Shown here: positions 1 to 8,683 of the stretch, one piece after another | How the letters are laid out: every line of letters starts with the position of its first letter | Numbering within the stretch: position 1 is the stretch's first letter | Notes under the pieces: generated by a model | Databases searched by the model: none | Told to the model about the DNA's origin: nothing | What the model saw: the letters and a program-made list of their open reading frames with translations, nothing else | Assembly (NCBI RefSeq): GCF_000165125.1 | Contig: NZ_AEIU01000096.1 | Span: forward strand, 1-64,000 | Reading direction: 5' to 3' | DNA: 64,000 nt | DNA from: Vibrio caribbeanicus ATCC BAA-2122 | GTDB lineage: Bacteria; Pseudomonadota; Gammaproteobacteria; Enterobacterales; Vibrionaceae | Made by a program: the position numbers and the translations under genes

Positions 1-1178
1 CGGTTGTCGTTCCCGTCCGCGTCCGTCGAGGTTAATGTACCCGTCACCTCCTGCTGGGCGTTGCTTTCGATGACCGTCGCACTCGCTGAACCGTCAATCA
101 CTGCCGCGTCGTTGGTGCCTATCAAGGTAAGCGTGATGACTTGCGTTGTTCCATCAATTGAGCTTACGGTAAACGACTCCTGCTGCTCCTCTCCGTCTTT
201 GAGTTCAGCAGTCAGTGTATAAGTCCATGAGCCGGAGTTATCAATAACAAGTTTTCCATATTCACCCACTTGTTCTTCAGCGGTAAACTGATTATCTGCG
301 TTATCGATATCGGTTGAAAAAAGTTGACCTTTAGCAGTTGAACTCGTTTGGTCAATGCCTGTTGTTTCTGTAAGTTCAACAGAACTATCGCCACTGATCG
401 ACGCGAGGTCATTAATACTATTAACCGTGATACTTATGATGATTTCTTTTGTGCCACCTTCGCCGTCGCTCACAGTTACAGTGAAGCTGTCATTGCCAAA
501 AAAGTTGGGATTTGGCTGATATGACCACCTACCATTATCGCTCACAGTGATCGAGCCATTCTGTGTTGCGTCATCTAGTGAATAAGATAGAGACCCGCTA
601 TCACTATCAGTGGCAATTATTTGTCCCGATAGAGGCCTGTCCTCGTCAACAAAGACTACTATATTTTCCCCTTCAGGAGAGCTGTTACTTGAGATGGGAG
701 TTCTTAACGCTAAGAATCTTTCGAGAATGGCGAGGCTTTGTGAATCTGGGGAACCTGAAAAAACTTCAAAATTTTGCGTCTCAAACTTTGTGTCGGCTAG
801 CTTTTCGTTTGCATCTCGATCAATGGTATTTGATGAGGTTATGCTAGAACCAGATGTCGTACCCGCGGCAGTAGCAAATTCATCGTCTAACTGAGTCGGG
901 TCCACACCCTGTTCAATGGCGGCTAAGATTTGGTCTATGTCAGAATCGGCAACAGCTTGCTCTATATCAGGGGTAATGTTGGTTTGTTGATTCTCTCCGT
1001 CGACTCGCTTGAACTGCGCTAATATCTCCAAATCAGTATTTAGACTTTGCTCTACAACAACCTCACCTAGCTGAGGTAATTCTCCGTCAGCGAGAACGCG
1101 CACGTTGCCCAGGATATCGATGACGATGGTCTGCTCAATATCCGTACTGCCTGCCATCACAAAAGAACCAAAACTCAT
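1..1178 (-). CDS. LapA-type giant adhesin with retention module, 5' part only
   Basis: The reading frame starts at ATG 1178 and stays open to the left edge, giving 392 N-terminal residues of a larger protein. Residues 1 to about 110 resemble the N-terminal retention module of LapA-type adhesins (an IVIDILGNVRVLADGE stretch). At residues 103-106 lies TAAG, the di-alanine motif that the periplasmic protease LapG cuts in LapA. From about residue 166 there is a tandem-95/cadherin-like unit (ATDSDSGSLSYSLDD, FGNDSFTVTVSDGEGG), followed by VCBS-type units (GSWTYTL, FTVSSIDGT, LIGTNDA). Family knowledge: such proteins leave through a type I secretion system, stay lodged in the outer-membrane pore by this module, and promote biofilm. 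A TolC-family gene lies divergently next door. The LapB/LapC-like exporter and LapD/LapG regulators are not in the window. The distal repeat part looks richer in G and C than the N-terminus. Confidence 0.8.
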   Translation of the reverse strand, partial: MSFGSFVMAGSTDIEQTIVIDILGNVRVLADGELPQLGEVVVEQSLNTDLEILAQFKRVDGENQQTNITPDIEQAVADSDIDQILAAIEQGVDPTQLDDEFATAAGTTSGSSITSSNTIDRDANEKLADTKFETQNFEVFSGSPDSQSLAILERFLALRTPISSNSSPEGENIVVFVDEDRPLSGQIIATDSDSGSLSYSLDDATQNGSITVSDNGRWSYQPNPNFFGNDSFTVTVSDGEGGTKEIIISITVNSINDLASISGDSSVELTETTGIDQTSSTAKGQLFSTDIDNADNQFTAEEQVGEYGKLVIDNSGSWTYTLTAELKDGEEQQESFTVSSIDGTTQVITLTLIGTNDAAVIDGSASATVIESNAQQEVTGTLTSTDADGNDN

Positions 1179-1594
1179 AAGTTATCCTTCATTTTCTGAA
1201 TATTTTTATCTTTTTATTACCGCTAAACACTGGGACAAAAAAAACATTTCCCACATCTATAAATTATCACTTTTACATTTGTTCAAAAACTCATTTCTGA
1301 TGAAATGACGTTGCAAAAGTAAGAATACCAATAAAAGTTTATGTCAACTAGTTGGACACACATCTCAATTTTAGCGGAAAATGACCATGTATGCGCACAT
1401 TATCCTCAGTAGCTCCTAAACTTATATCTAAATGATATTTATGACATTATCAACAAAAATCCGCACTCTAATTTACTGGGTTTATTGTTTTAAAAGTGTT
1501 ATTTTATTAACTTTAAATATAGCTTTATCTCATTTTTGAGACATAAAAATTGGTTAGTATCCTCGCACGCGAAGGTTTAATGAGGAGGTCCAGA
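1179..1594. promoter_or_regulatory. Divergent control region between adhesin and tolC-like gene
   Basis: This AT-rich stretch of about 415 bp separates two divergent genes and should hold both promoters. A near-palindrome TGTCAACTAGTTGGACA lies at 1342-1358, with perfect core CAACTAGTTG at 1345-1354, and is a candidate regulator site. I see no other gene, and no convincing -35/-10 pair stands out. Confidence 0.35.
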
Positions 1595-2899
1595 GTGTAT
1601 CGGAATTTATTGAGAGTAGTCGGGGTATCTATGTTTGTTGGCTTACCAGCACAAGCACAGACATTAGAACAAGCAGTAGCACATACAATAGCAACGAACC
1701 CCGATATCAAAGCGTCATACCACGAATTCAAAAGCAAAGCTTTTGACGCTAAAGGGTCATATGGCGGCTACCTGCCAAAACTGGATTTAAATGCTGGTAT
1801 TGGACATGAGTCTGTTGATCTCGCCTCTGGAACAAAGAGTGACCTTACTCGTAAAGATGCAACATTAACACTCACCCAACTTTTATGGGACGGAGCATCT
1901 ACGTTAGACAATATAGATAGAACCGTATCGGACGCAGAATCTGTTCGTTTTCAACTTATTTCTGACGCTCAAGATATTGCTTTGGAAGTAGCTAAGATTT
2001 ATCTCGATGCTTCAAAAGCTTACGAAGTCTTGGCGCTATCTGAATCAAACTTAGCGGTACATAAAGAGATTTACTCTGACATCAAAAGGCGAGTTGATTC
2101 CGGTATTGGTTCTACTGCAGATTTATCACAAGTCGAAGCACGATTGGCAAAAGCTCACGGAAACTTGGTTGCTGCCCAAAATAACCTATTTGATGTGCAC
2201 ACTACATTTAAAAAAGTGGTAGGTCAGCATCCCCAAGGGTTAATTTTCCCCAAAGCAGATATTGCGTTTATTCCGTTTACTGTTGATCAAGGCTTGGCTT
2301 TAGCTTACGACCAGCACCCAGTAATAAGAGTCGCACAATCCGACGTAGATTCAGCGAAATATCAATATGAGCAAAGCAAAGGTGCAAATCATCCACGTAT
2401 AACGTTTGAAGCAAATCAAACATGGCGACAAGATGCCGGCGGTATCGAAGGTGATAGTGATGAGTTTTCTGCTATGGTCAGAGTAAAATACAATCTGTTC
2501 AACGGCGGCACGGATATGAACAGAACAAGAAGCACGGCCCAACAACTGAACAAAGCAAAAGATCTTCGTGACCGTACTTTTAGAAGCGTCGAGGAAGGAC
2601 TCCGTTTATCTTGGAGTGCCTTGGACCTAACCTTACAGCAGAAAGAGTTTCTGTCCGATCATGTTGATTCTGCTTCAGAGACTGTTATGTCCTATAAAAA
2701 ACAATACAAACTCGGAAAACGCACCCTTTTAGATTTGCTTAATACTGAAAACGAATTGTTCGAAGCACGCAAAGGTTACCTTGATGCGAAGTATGATGAG
2801 CAGTATGCTAAATACAGAGTCATGAATGCCACAGGTAACCTACTAAAGGCGTTTAGAGTTGAAATTCCATACGAATGGACACAAGAGAAAAATTACTAA
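1595..2899 (+). CDS. TolC-family outer-membrane channel of type I secretion
   Basis: The 434-residue product has a signal peptide ending near GLPAQAQ, then the duplicated helical and strand repeats of the TolC/OEP family (YLPKLDLNAG, LTQLLWDG, MVRVKYNLFNGG, YKLGKRTLLDLLNTENELFEA). It should form the trimeric outer-membrane tunnel of a type I secretion system, similar to LapE/AggA. Start choice: in-frame TTG 1550 and ATG 1580 exist, but GTG 1595 has a perfect AGGAGG at 1583-1588 six bases upstream and gives a normal signal peptide. It is divergent from the adhesin and one base upstream of the OmpA-like lipoprotein gene, which suggests an operon that exports and anchors the adhesin. Family assignment is firm; the link to the adhesin is inferred from position. 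Confidence 0.88.
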   Translation: MYRNLLRVVGVSMFVGLPAQAQTLEQAVAHTIATNPDIKASYHEFKSKAFDAKGSYGGYLPKLDLNAGIGHESVDLASGTKSDLTRKDATLTLTQLLWDGASTLDNIDRTVSDAESVRFQLISDAQDIALEVAKIYLDASKAYEVLALSESNLAVHKEIYSDIKRRVDSGIGSTADLSQVEARLAKAHGNLVAAQNNLFDVHTTFKKVVGQHPQGLIFPKADIAFIPFTVDQGLALAYDQHPVIRVAQSDVDSAKYQYEQSKGANHPRITFEANQTWRQDAGGIEGDSDEFSAMVRVKYNLFNGGTDMNRTRSTAQQLNKAKDLRDRTFRSVEEGLRLSWSALDLTLQQKEFLSDHVDSASETVMSYKKQYKLGKRTLLDLLNTENELFEARKGYLDAKYDEQYAKYRVMNATGNLLKAFRVEIPYEWTQEKNY

Positions 2900-2900
2900 T

Positions 2901-3497
2901 ATGAATTATCGCTTATCCTTGATCATTGCCGTGTTTTTTTTAGCAGCTTGTTCGTCTAACGAGCAAGCAGACTATACATCAAAATCATTGAGCCAATACA
3001 AGGATATGGCGCTCGCCGATGACGATAAAGATGGAGTCATCAACGCTCGAGACCTTTGTCAACAAACTGAACAAGGAACAAGTATCGATAATGATGGATG
3101 CGGAAAATATACCAGGGAGAAAGGTAGCCATAATTTGCATATCTTGTTCGAAAACGATTCTTCCGAGGTGAGTCCCATCTATTTATCGCAAATACGCTCT
3201 ATGGCAGACTTTCTTGATAAATATCCAGACACTTCTGTCGAATTACAGGGTTTTGCTAACCACTTAGGCAGCCACTCTCACAATCTAGAACTGTCAAAAC
3301 AAAGGGCATCTAATGTCAAAAAGGTCCTGGTGCGCTATGGAGTTGATTTTGAAAGAATATCAATCGTTGGCTTCGGGGACGCAAAAACCAGTCACTCACA
3401 AAACAGTGCACAAGATAGAAAAGTCATCGCTACTGTTATCGGAAGTAAAGAGAGCTTAGATAAAGAGTGGACTATATTTTCTAAACTTGAATACTAG
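2901..3497 (+). CDS. OmpA-family lipoprotein with calcium-type repeat
   Basis: The 198-residue product has a lipoprotein signal with lipobox LAAC (Cys17). A short thrombospondin type 3-like stretch (DDDKDGVINARDLC, residues about 38-51) follows, then a C-terminal OmpA-like peptidoglycan-binding domain (LFENDSSEV, VELQGFANHLGS, LSKQRASNVKKVLVRYGV, RISIVGFGD). It is probably an outer-membrane lipoprotein that grips peptidoglycan. The ATG lies one base after the tolC-like stop, so the two are very likely co-transcribed. OmpA-like lipoproteins often accompany TolC in biofilm-adhesin export loci; the role here is inferred from that context. Confidence 0.85.
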   Translation: MNYRLSLIIAVFFLAACSSNEQADYTSKSLSQYKDMALADDDKDGVINARDLCQQTEQGTSIDNDGCGKYTREKGSHNLHILFENDSSEVSPIYLSQIRSMADFLDKYPDTSVELQGFANHLGSHSHNLELSKQRASNVKKVLVRYGVDFERISIVGFGDAKTSHSQNSAQDRKVIATVIGSKESLDKEWTIFSKLEY

Positions 3498-3560
3498 TTA
3501 GTTTCGTTTTGTTACCTGTAATGTTAGTCTATGCCCTATCAAATTAAATGAGACAACACT

Positions 3561-3914
3561 ATGACTAAATTAACCTCAGATACCCAAGCAAACTTGGAGT
3601 TGTTCGTTGCTGAAACTAAAGCTTCACAACTAGTTTGGGGAATGCGCAATGAAGAGGGCTGGTTATCTTGTGATTCCAGCGAATTCGAAAACAGCGAGGT
3701 TATGCCTTTTTGGTCTTCTGAAGAGGATGCCAAAGAGCACAATATAGAAGAGTGGGCAGACTTTAAAGTCTTAGAAATACCCTTGGATATCTTTGTGGAA
3801 GATTGGTTACTGACTCTGGCAGAAGATGGAGTGCTCGTTGGTACAAATTGGAATGCGCAGTTGGAAGGCAAAGAGGTTGAGCCACAAGACCTCGCTAAAA
3901 TGTATATCGATTAA
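3561..3914 (+). CDS. DUF2750 family protein
   Basis: The product is an acidic soluble protein of 117 residues with no signal peptide or membrane segment. Its motifs (FVAETKASQLVWGMRNEEGW, MPFWSSEEDAK, LDIFVEDWLLTLAEDGVLVGTNWN) match my recollection of the DUF2750 family, which has no established biochemical function. A strong bidirectional terminator follows, and queC converges from the other side. It appears to be a single-gene unit. Confidence 0.75.
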   Translation: MTKLTSDTQANLELFVAETKASQLVWGMRNEEGWLSCDSSEFENSEVMPFWSSEEDAKEHNIEEWADFKVLEIPLDIFVEDWLLTLAEDGVLVGTNWNAQLEGKEVEPQDLAKMYID

Positions 3915-3916
3915 AA

Positions 3917-3936
3917 AAAGCGCCGATTGGCGCTTT
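3917..3936. terminator. Bidirectional rho-independent terminator
   Basis: A hairpin AAAGCGCC-GATT-GGCGCTTT is flanked by A-runs on the left and T-runs on the right. It can stop transcription of the DUF2750 gene on the plus strand and of queC on the minus strand. Confidence 0.9.
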
Positions 3937-3940
3937 TTTG

Positions 3941-4636
3941 TTATTCATTGCTTGACTGCTTGGCAATCAGATCTTTGGTGATATTGTCTTTGTTGCTCAA
4001 GTAATCATCAAGCCCTTTTGTTCTAAGGTGACAAGAAGGGCAATCACCGCAGCCTTCTCCAATAATGCCGTTATAACAGGTTAGGGTTTTATCCTTGATT
4101 AGATCCAGTGCACCTAGGCTATCGGCCAATGCCCAAGTCTCAGCCTTATTTAGCCACATTAATGGTGTGATAATATTCAACTGTCGATCCATACCCTGTT
4201 CCAGAGCCTTCCCCATTGCTTGAACAAAATCATTTCTACAATCAGGGTAACCAGAAAAATCGGTTTCACAGACGCCAGTAATTAGATCATGCGCACCGAC
4301 TTGATATGCATAAATGCCAGCAAGAGTGAGAAAAAGAATATTTCTGCCAGGGACAAACGAATTAGGCAGCCCATTTTCTTGCACATCATTCGATACAGCA
4401 ATGTTATCACGAGTCAATGAGCTGGCTGCTAGATCATTTAACAAAGTAACGTCCATTACTTTATGGGCTTTGACGCCTAGTTCATCTGCAATACTTCGAG
4501 CAACTTCGATTTCGAGACGATGCCGCTGACCATAGTCAAAGGTAATAGTATGGACTTCATCGTATTGTTTTATCGCCTGCATCAGGCATGTGGTTGAATC
4601 TTGACCACCACTAAATACAACGACTGCTTTTTTCAT
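3941..4636 (-). CDS. queC: 7-cyano-7-deazaguanine synthase QueC
   Basis: QueC converts 7-carboxy-7-deazaguanine to preQ0 with ATP and ammonia, in queuosine biosynthesis in the cytoplasm. The 231-residue protein has the PP-loop SGGQDS near residue 10 and the C-terminal zinc cysteines [16 protein letters not shown]. Its length equals that of the E. coli protein. It lies 13 bases downstream of queE on the same strand, so the two steps of the pathway are co-transcribed. Confidence 0.96.
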   Translation of the reverse strand: MKKAVVVFSGGQDSTTCLMQAIKQYDEVHTITFDYGQRHRLEIEVARSIADELGVKAHKVMDVTLLNDLAASSLTRDNIAVSNDVQENGLPNSFVPGRNILFLTLAGIYAYQVGAHDLITGVCETDFSGYPDCRNDFVQAMGKALEQGMDRQLNIITPLMWLNKAETWALADSLGALDLIKDKTLTCYNGIIGEGCGDCPSCHLRTKGLDDYLSNKDNITKDLIAKQSSNE

Positions 4637-4649
4637 ACTATGACTCCTA

Positions 4650-5366
4650 TTAAGCGATGCTTAGATACTTGTGTGTCTGAATGGATAGACGCCAATTTCT
4701 TTTTATGCATACTTCAATACATAATTCTGTTGCCCTTGGCTTCTGACTAATCGGCTGAAGAGCGATCTCAGTGTCTTCTGATAGCGATACACCCGACAAT
4801 AAGTCGTCAAGGCGGTCAATATCTTTTTGAGTAGCCACCGGGTGTTTTAACTCGTTTGCTCGGATCAGAGCCGAAGGAAGAACTGGCAGTTTCCCCTTCA
4901 TTGCTATCTTTGGTGACACTGTAACCCATGTATTTGGTGACGTAATCACTTCAGACGTTCCACTCGTCTCAATCTGACACTTACAATTAATAGCTTCAAA
5001 GGCTTCTGTTAGAGGAATCAAATCATAGATGCACGGTTCACCACCTGTAATCACAATATGTCTAGCCGTATACCCTTGGCGTAAATACTCCGACACGACA
5101 TCATTAGCCGAAGCTCTGCACCAAGTCGGAGAGTCAGTTGTTTTCGAAAGGATCTCTTTGAGGGTTCGTTCATCTTTCGGACTGGCATCCCAAGTTTGCT
5201 TTGTATCACACCAAGCACAACCTACTGGACATTCTTGAAGGCGGACGAATACAGAGGGTACTCCAGTAAAAACGCCCTCTCCTTGAATCGTCTCAAACAT
5301 TTCGTTAACTTTATACAACTTTTTCTCGGCTAATTCATAATCAAAGATTTTGCAGGATCGAGACAT
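4650..5366 (-). CDS. queE: 7-carboxy-7-deazaguanine synthase QueE (radical SAM)
   Basis: QueE rearranges 6-carboxytetrahydropterin to 7-carboxy-7-deazaguanine. The protein shows the [20 protein letters not shown] opening and the radical SAM cysteines CPVGCAWC (CX3CX2C), followed by TGGEP. ATG 5366 gives 238 residues but has no good Shine-Dalgarno; the only AAGG upstream can pair with CCTT just before the start. In-frame TTG 5318 would begin [14 protein letters not shown] and give 222 residues, close to the usual family length (E. coli 223). The true start may therefore be 5318. It forms an operon with queC. Confidence 0.93.
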   Translation of the reverse strand: MSRSCKIFDYELAEKKLYKVNEMFETIQGEGVFTGVPSVFVRLQECPVGCAWCDTKQTWDASPKDERTLKEILSKTTDSPTWCRASANDVVSEYLRQGYTARHIVITGGEPCIYDLIPLTEAFEAINCKCQIETSGTSEVITSPNTWVTVSPKIAMKGKLPVLPSALIRANELKHPVATQKDIDRLDDLLSGVSLSEDTEIALQPISQKPRATELCIEVCIKRNWRLSIQTHKYLSIA

Positions 5367-5420
5367 TAAAGGACAGAGCCCTTGAGGTCAACTAATTAGT
5401 ACAACCCTACGATTTTTTGT

Positions 5421-6899
5421 CTATTTATTGGAATAATAAGACTCTTCATAATGATTGGAAAGTACTTCACTGCCGGAAGTTCTATCACCATGTTTGCCTT
5501 TATCTACAAACATAGACTGCCGATACAAAAATAGTATTGCAACTGGATATCTGAGCATTTCTAACGCAACCATTGCTTTCCCCTCAGAGACGAAAAAGTG
5601 AAATATAATGGTAAGTAAAAAATCAACCGACATTACAGCAAAAAAAGTGGTGTAAAACCTCTTATTCATCCATGCCCCAAACAACCTACCAGAGCCAGAA
5701 TACGAGACTAAGATTAAAGTAGCTAAAATTATCATCAAGGAAAAAAGTGTGATTAATGGCCAAAATAAAGCCAAAATAAAACACGATACAAGAAGTACTG
5801 CTAAACATAGACGCACATGTTCTTTTAAGTAAGTCGAATCGATACCGAGCCACTTTTTGAATCCTAGGTACACCACAAATCCTATAAAAATACTTACAAG
5901 CCCATCAGCGAGAAATACTGAGCCTTCTAATACGACTAAGCTCATGTTTAGTGACAAAAATGAGAGGGCCAACCAAGATACGTACCTTCTCTCTTCTTTA
6001 AAAAAATCACGGACAAGAAGGCAGAAGAATGACCAATTAACCAAAGCAATGCTTGGTAAGCTGAACCAAGTTTTTGTATCTGTGATGTAGTAAGATGCAA
6101 AAATATTCGGAGAGGGATAATTTAGCGACCGTTGCAACAACAAAGCCAACATGTTTATCGTAACAGTAAAAATTAATAGCTTTAATCCAACTTGATAATC
6201 GATCCTCCTACAAGCCCACACCAAAATAAGAAATATCAAAATAGGTGAATTCAGCAACTTTGTCACAACAAGTAATATTTGAACTGTATATTGGGATGAT
6301 TGACTGAGTGAAAAGTAGCTCTGTTCAAGCTGATTAAGAAAATTAACTTGAATATCTTCAACCAAAGACCGCTCTGTGTTGAATGAGGGTACATAAATAA
6401 TCTCATTATTAGCCGCTCGGCTGAACATTTTCTCAAGCCATGGCAACTGTTGTGGAAGTCGATATTGTGATCCAACAATCGTCGAAGGATCGGCTATCAT
6501 AGCAAGATTTACTTCCACACCGTAATGAGGTGCTTTCCAAGTTCGTAAATTGTTGCCTTGATACCGATTTTTTGGCTTAAGTGCTTGAACTTTTCCTGCA
6601 GGAACACAATCAAAAAAGACCGTCGTTTTGGAACGTCCAAGTTCCCTCATCGGTTTGACTAGTAACCCTGTTTCCTCATAAGTCTCGCGCCTAGCAGTGT
6701 TTTTTGGCGTTTCTCCATCAAGTAACCCTCCGGCAGGAATTGATATTTTATTGGTAACGATTTCTTGTGTAAAAACCATTTTATCGTTAAAACGAATAAT
6801 ACAAGCAGCACCTGATATTTCGTCAGGATAAGAAGAAAAGGAAGTAACAACCGAGAAGGTGAGAAAGATTAGATGGATTATTCTTGTTCGTAAAGACAC
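5421..6899 (-). CDS. NUDIX hydrolase fused to degenerate PAP2-like membrane domain
   Basis: This 492-residue protein has two parts. After an N-terminal hydrophobic segment, residues about 30-170 form a NUDIX domain with an intact Nudix box (GGLLDGE, then RRETYEETGL). From about residue 205 there are multiple membrane helices arranged like a PAP2 phosphatase. The PAP2 motifs look decayed: RSLNYPSP for KxxxxxxRP, FSLPSIAL where PSGH is expected, and SLVVLEGSVFLAD for SRxxxxxHxxxD. The NUDIX half should be active, probably on the periplasmic side if the hydrophobic start is a signal peptide; the membrane half may be inactive or only a scaffold. The start is GTG, one base after the GNAT gene stop, so the pair is probably co-transcribed. 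The substrate is unknown. Confidence 0.7.
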   Translation of the reverse strand: MSLRTRIIHLIFLTFSVVTSFSSYPDEISGAACIIRFNDKMVFTQEIVTNKISIPAGGLLDGETPKNTARRETYEETGLLVKPMRELGRSKTTVFFDCVPAGKVQALKPKNRYQGNNLRTWKAPHYGVEVNLAMIADPSTIVGSQYRLPQQLPWLEKMFSRAANNEIIYVPSFNTERSLVEDIQVNFLNQLEQSYFSLSQSSQYTVQILLVVTKLLNSPILIFLILVWACRRIDYQVGLKLLIFTVTINMLALLLQRSLNYPSPNIFASYYITDTKTWFSLPSIALVNWSFFCLLVRDFFKEERRYVSWLALSFLSLNMSLVVLEGSVFLADGLVSIFIGFVVYLGFKKWLGIDSTYLKEHVRLCLAVLLVSCFILALFWPLITLFSLMIILATLILVSYSGSGRLFGAWMNKRFYTTFFAVMSVDFLLTIIFHFFVSEGKAMVALEMLRYPVAILFLYRQSMFVDKGKHGDRTSGSEVLSNHYEESYYSNK

Positions 6900-6900
6900 G

Positions 6901-7383
6901 CTAATTCGAAACCAATTTTTTTCTTAACCAATGTATGTGATTAGAAAATCCACTTTTTGTGTAAAAGCCAAGTGCATTTTTATTAAAATCCCACACTTCA
7001 ACGAAAACCTCAATCACGCCGTAATCTAAAAAAGTCTGTTCTAGGTGCATACATAGTTTTCGAGCTACACCGAAGCGTCTACTTTCTTTCTCAATAAAAA
7101 GCTCATCAATACTGCCCATTTGAACGGGTTTGCTTACACTAGAAATTAGTTCACAAAAATGCCCCGTAACGAACCCCAGAATCTTGTCAGAATGACAAGC
7201 AACAAAAACCAAACATTCGGGGTCATCAAGATAACGAGCAATGCTTTTTATTTCTTCAATATCTGAAGCTGACTTGAAGTATTCTGGGCATTGATGGTGG
7301 TGCTCATCATGCAAATCGAACATCATTTGATTAAGCGTAACTAAATCGTGAGCGTTCGCGGGTCGAATCGTAATATCATCCAT
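6901..7383 (-). CDS. GNAT-family N-acetyltransferase
   Basis: From ATG 7383 the product has 160 residues and a standard GNAT fold: ITIRPANAHDL at the start, a mid-protein strand VFVACHSDKILGFVTGH, the acetyl-CoA loop EKESRRFGVARKL (motif A), and ALGFYTKSGF near the end. It should transfer an acetyl group from acetyl-CoA to an amine; the acceptor cannot be told. An upstream extension to 7455 begins at TTG and has no family similarity, so ATG 7383 is preferred although its ribosome site is weak. It is followed directly by the NUDIX-PAP2-like gene. Confidence 0.85.
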   Translation of the reverse strand: MDDITIRPANAHDLVTLNQMMFDLHDEHHHQCPEYFKSASDIEEIKSIARYLDDPECLVFVACHSDKILGFVTGHFCELISSVSKPVQMGSIDELFIEKESRRFGVARKLCMHLEQTFLDYGVIEVFVEVWDFNKNALGFYTKSGFSNHIHWLRKKLVSN

Positions 7384-7510
7384 GTTTAATATATAATATG
7401 CGAGAGACTTTCCTATAATACACAAAGAGATAAGATAAATCTCTCGCACCAACAAGATCGAAAGCTAATTCTCATCACTAAAACGAGTACACGCTTCCAA
7501 TTTTTGTTGC

Positions 7511-8674
7511 TCAAACAAGAGGAACGAAAACCTCTCCCTTCATCAGGATTCGGGCACTTCTGCTCATCGTCGCTTTCGCGATAGACCAACTTGAGTCCTT
7601 CTCGATACCACAAGCGCCGACTGTTAATTTTCCCGATGGGTGACCAATAGAGATCTCGGCTTTAGCATTACCCATTAACCCACTCACTAAGGTACCAGGT
7701 ATACTAGCCGCTGATGCCAATGCTACCGCGGCAGTACCCATCATCGCATGATGCATTTTTCCCATAGAAAATGCTCTCACAACTAAATCAATATTGCTGC
7801 TGTCTATTCGGCTATTACTGGATGATGTGTAGGTTTTTGAGGGAGATAAAAAGAGTATCTTAGGTGTGTGCTGTGATTCTTGGGCCTGTTCAATCGAATC
7901 TATCAGACCCATTTTTAAAGCACCATGTGCCCTAATCAACTCCACCTTCGCTAGCAGGTCTGATCGATTATTTACCTCTTCTTGAAGCTCTACACCTGAT
8001 AAGTCGATATCATTTGCAGATAAAATAACCGATGGGATACCAGAATTAATCAAAGTACATTCAAATACCCCTACTTCTGGCACCTCCAACTTGTCAATTC
8101 GATTGCCAGTTGGAAACAGACTTCCATCAGAGGCACTAGGACTTAGAAAATCGACTTTGATCTCTGCGGCAGGAAATGCAACACCATCTAAATAAAAGTC
8201 TCCCGTCTCAACCACTCTCTGTTTTCTCACTGGCACATGCACGACGATCTCTTTGGCTAGGTTAACCTGCCAAATTCGTACTTTGAGAGTTCCATCCTCC
8301 TGCAGTCGTCCTCTATCTATCAAACCAGAGTGCACGGCAAATGGTCCAACTGCTGATGATAAATTTCCGCAATTACCGCTCCAATCAATAACAGGGTTTC
8401 CAATTGCAACTTGACCAAAAGTGTAATCAACGTCGTAACCTTCATGTCGACTTTTCGACACAAGGACCACTTTACTGGTGCTTGATGTTGCACCACCGAG
8501 TCCATCTATCTGCTTTCCATAAGGGTCTGGACTACCTATCGTGCGGAGTAAAATTTTATCCCTAAATTCACCGGGTTCTCTCGCCTCTGGAGGAAGATCA
8601 TCAACATTAATGAAAACCCCCTTACTCGTTCCACCACGCATATAGGTTGCGGGTATTTGTAGTATTGATGTCAT
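7511..8674 (-). CDS. prpF: 2-methylaconitate cis-trans isomerase PrpF
   Basis: PrpF isomerises the trans-2-methylaconitate made by AcnD to the cis form, so the AcnD-PrpF pair replaces PrpD in the 2-methylcitrate cycle. The 387-residue product opens with the family signature IPATYMRGGTSKGVF and contains GLGGATSSTSKVVLVS, WSGNCGNLSSAVGPFAV and MGKMHHAMMGTAAVALA. The start ATG 8674 has AAGGA seven bases upstream and lies nine bases after the acnD stop, so translation is coupled. It is the last gene of the prp operon. Confidence 0.95.
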   Translation of the reverse strand: MTSILQIPATYMRGGTSKGVFINVDDLPPEAREPGEFRDKILLRTIGSPDPYGKQIDGLGGATSSTSKVVLVSKSRHEGYDVDYTFGQVAIGNPVIDWSGNCGNLSSAVGPFAVHSGLIDRGRLQEDGTLKVRIWQVNLAKEIVVHVPVRKQRVVETGDFYLDGVAFPAAEIKVDFLSPSASDGSLFPTGNRIDKLEVPEVGVFECTLINSGIPSVILSANDIDLSGVELQEEVNNRSDLLAKVELIRAHGALKMGLIDSIEQAQESQHTPKILFLSPSKTYTSSSNSRIDSSNIDLVVRAFSMGKMHHAMMGTAAVALASAASIPGTLVSGLMGNAKAEISIGHPSGKLTVGACGIEKDSSWSIAKATMSRSARILMKGEVFVPLV

Positions 8675-8683
8675 TATTTATCC

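Noticed and set aside
563-894. Two overlapping plus-strand frames of 94 codons
   Set aside because: They are antisense to the adhesin repeats, lack ribosome sites and show low-complexity composition.
5367-5420. preQ1 riboswitch before queE
   Set aside because: The 54-base gap lacks the preQ1-I hairpin and its A-rich tail; only a short AAGG/CCTT pairing is seen.
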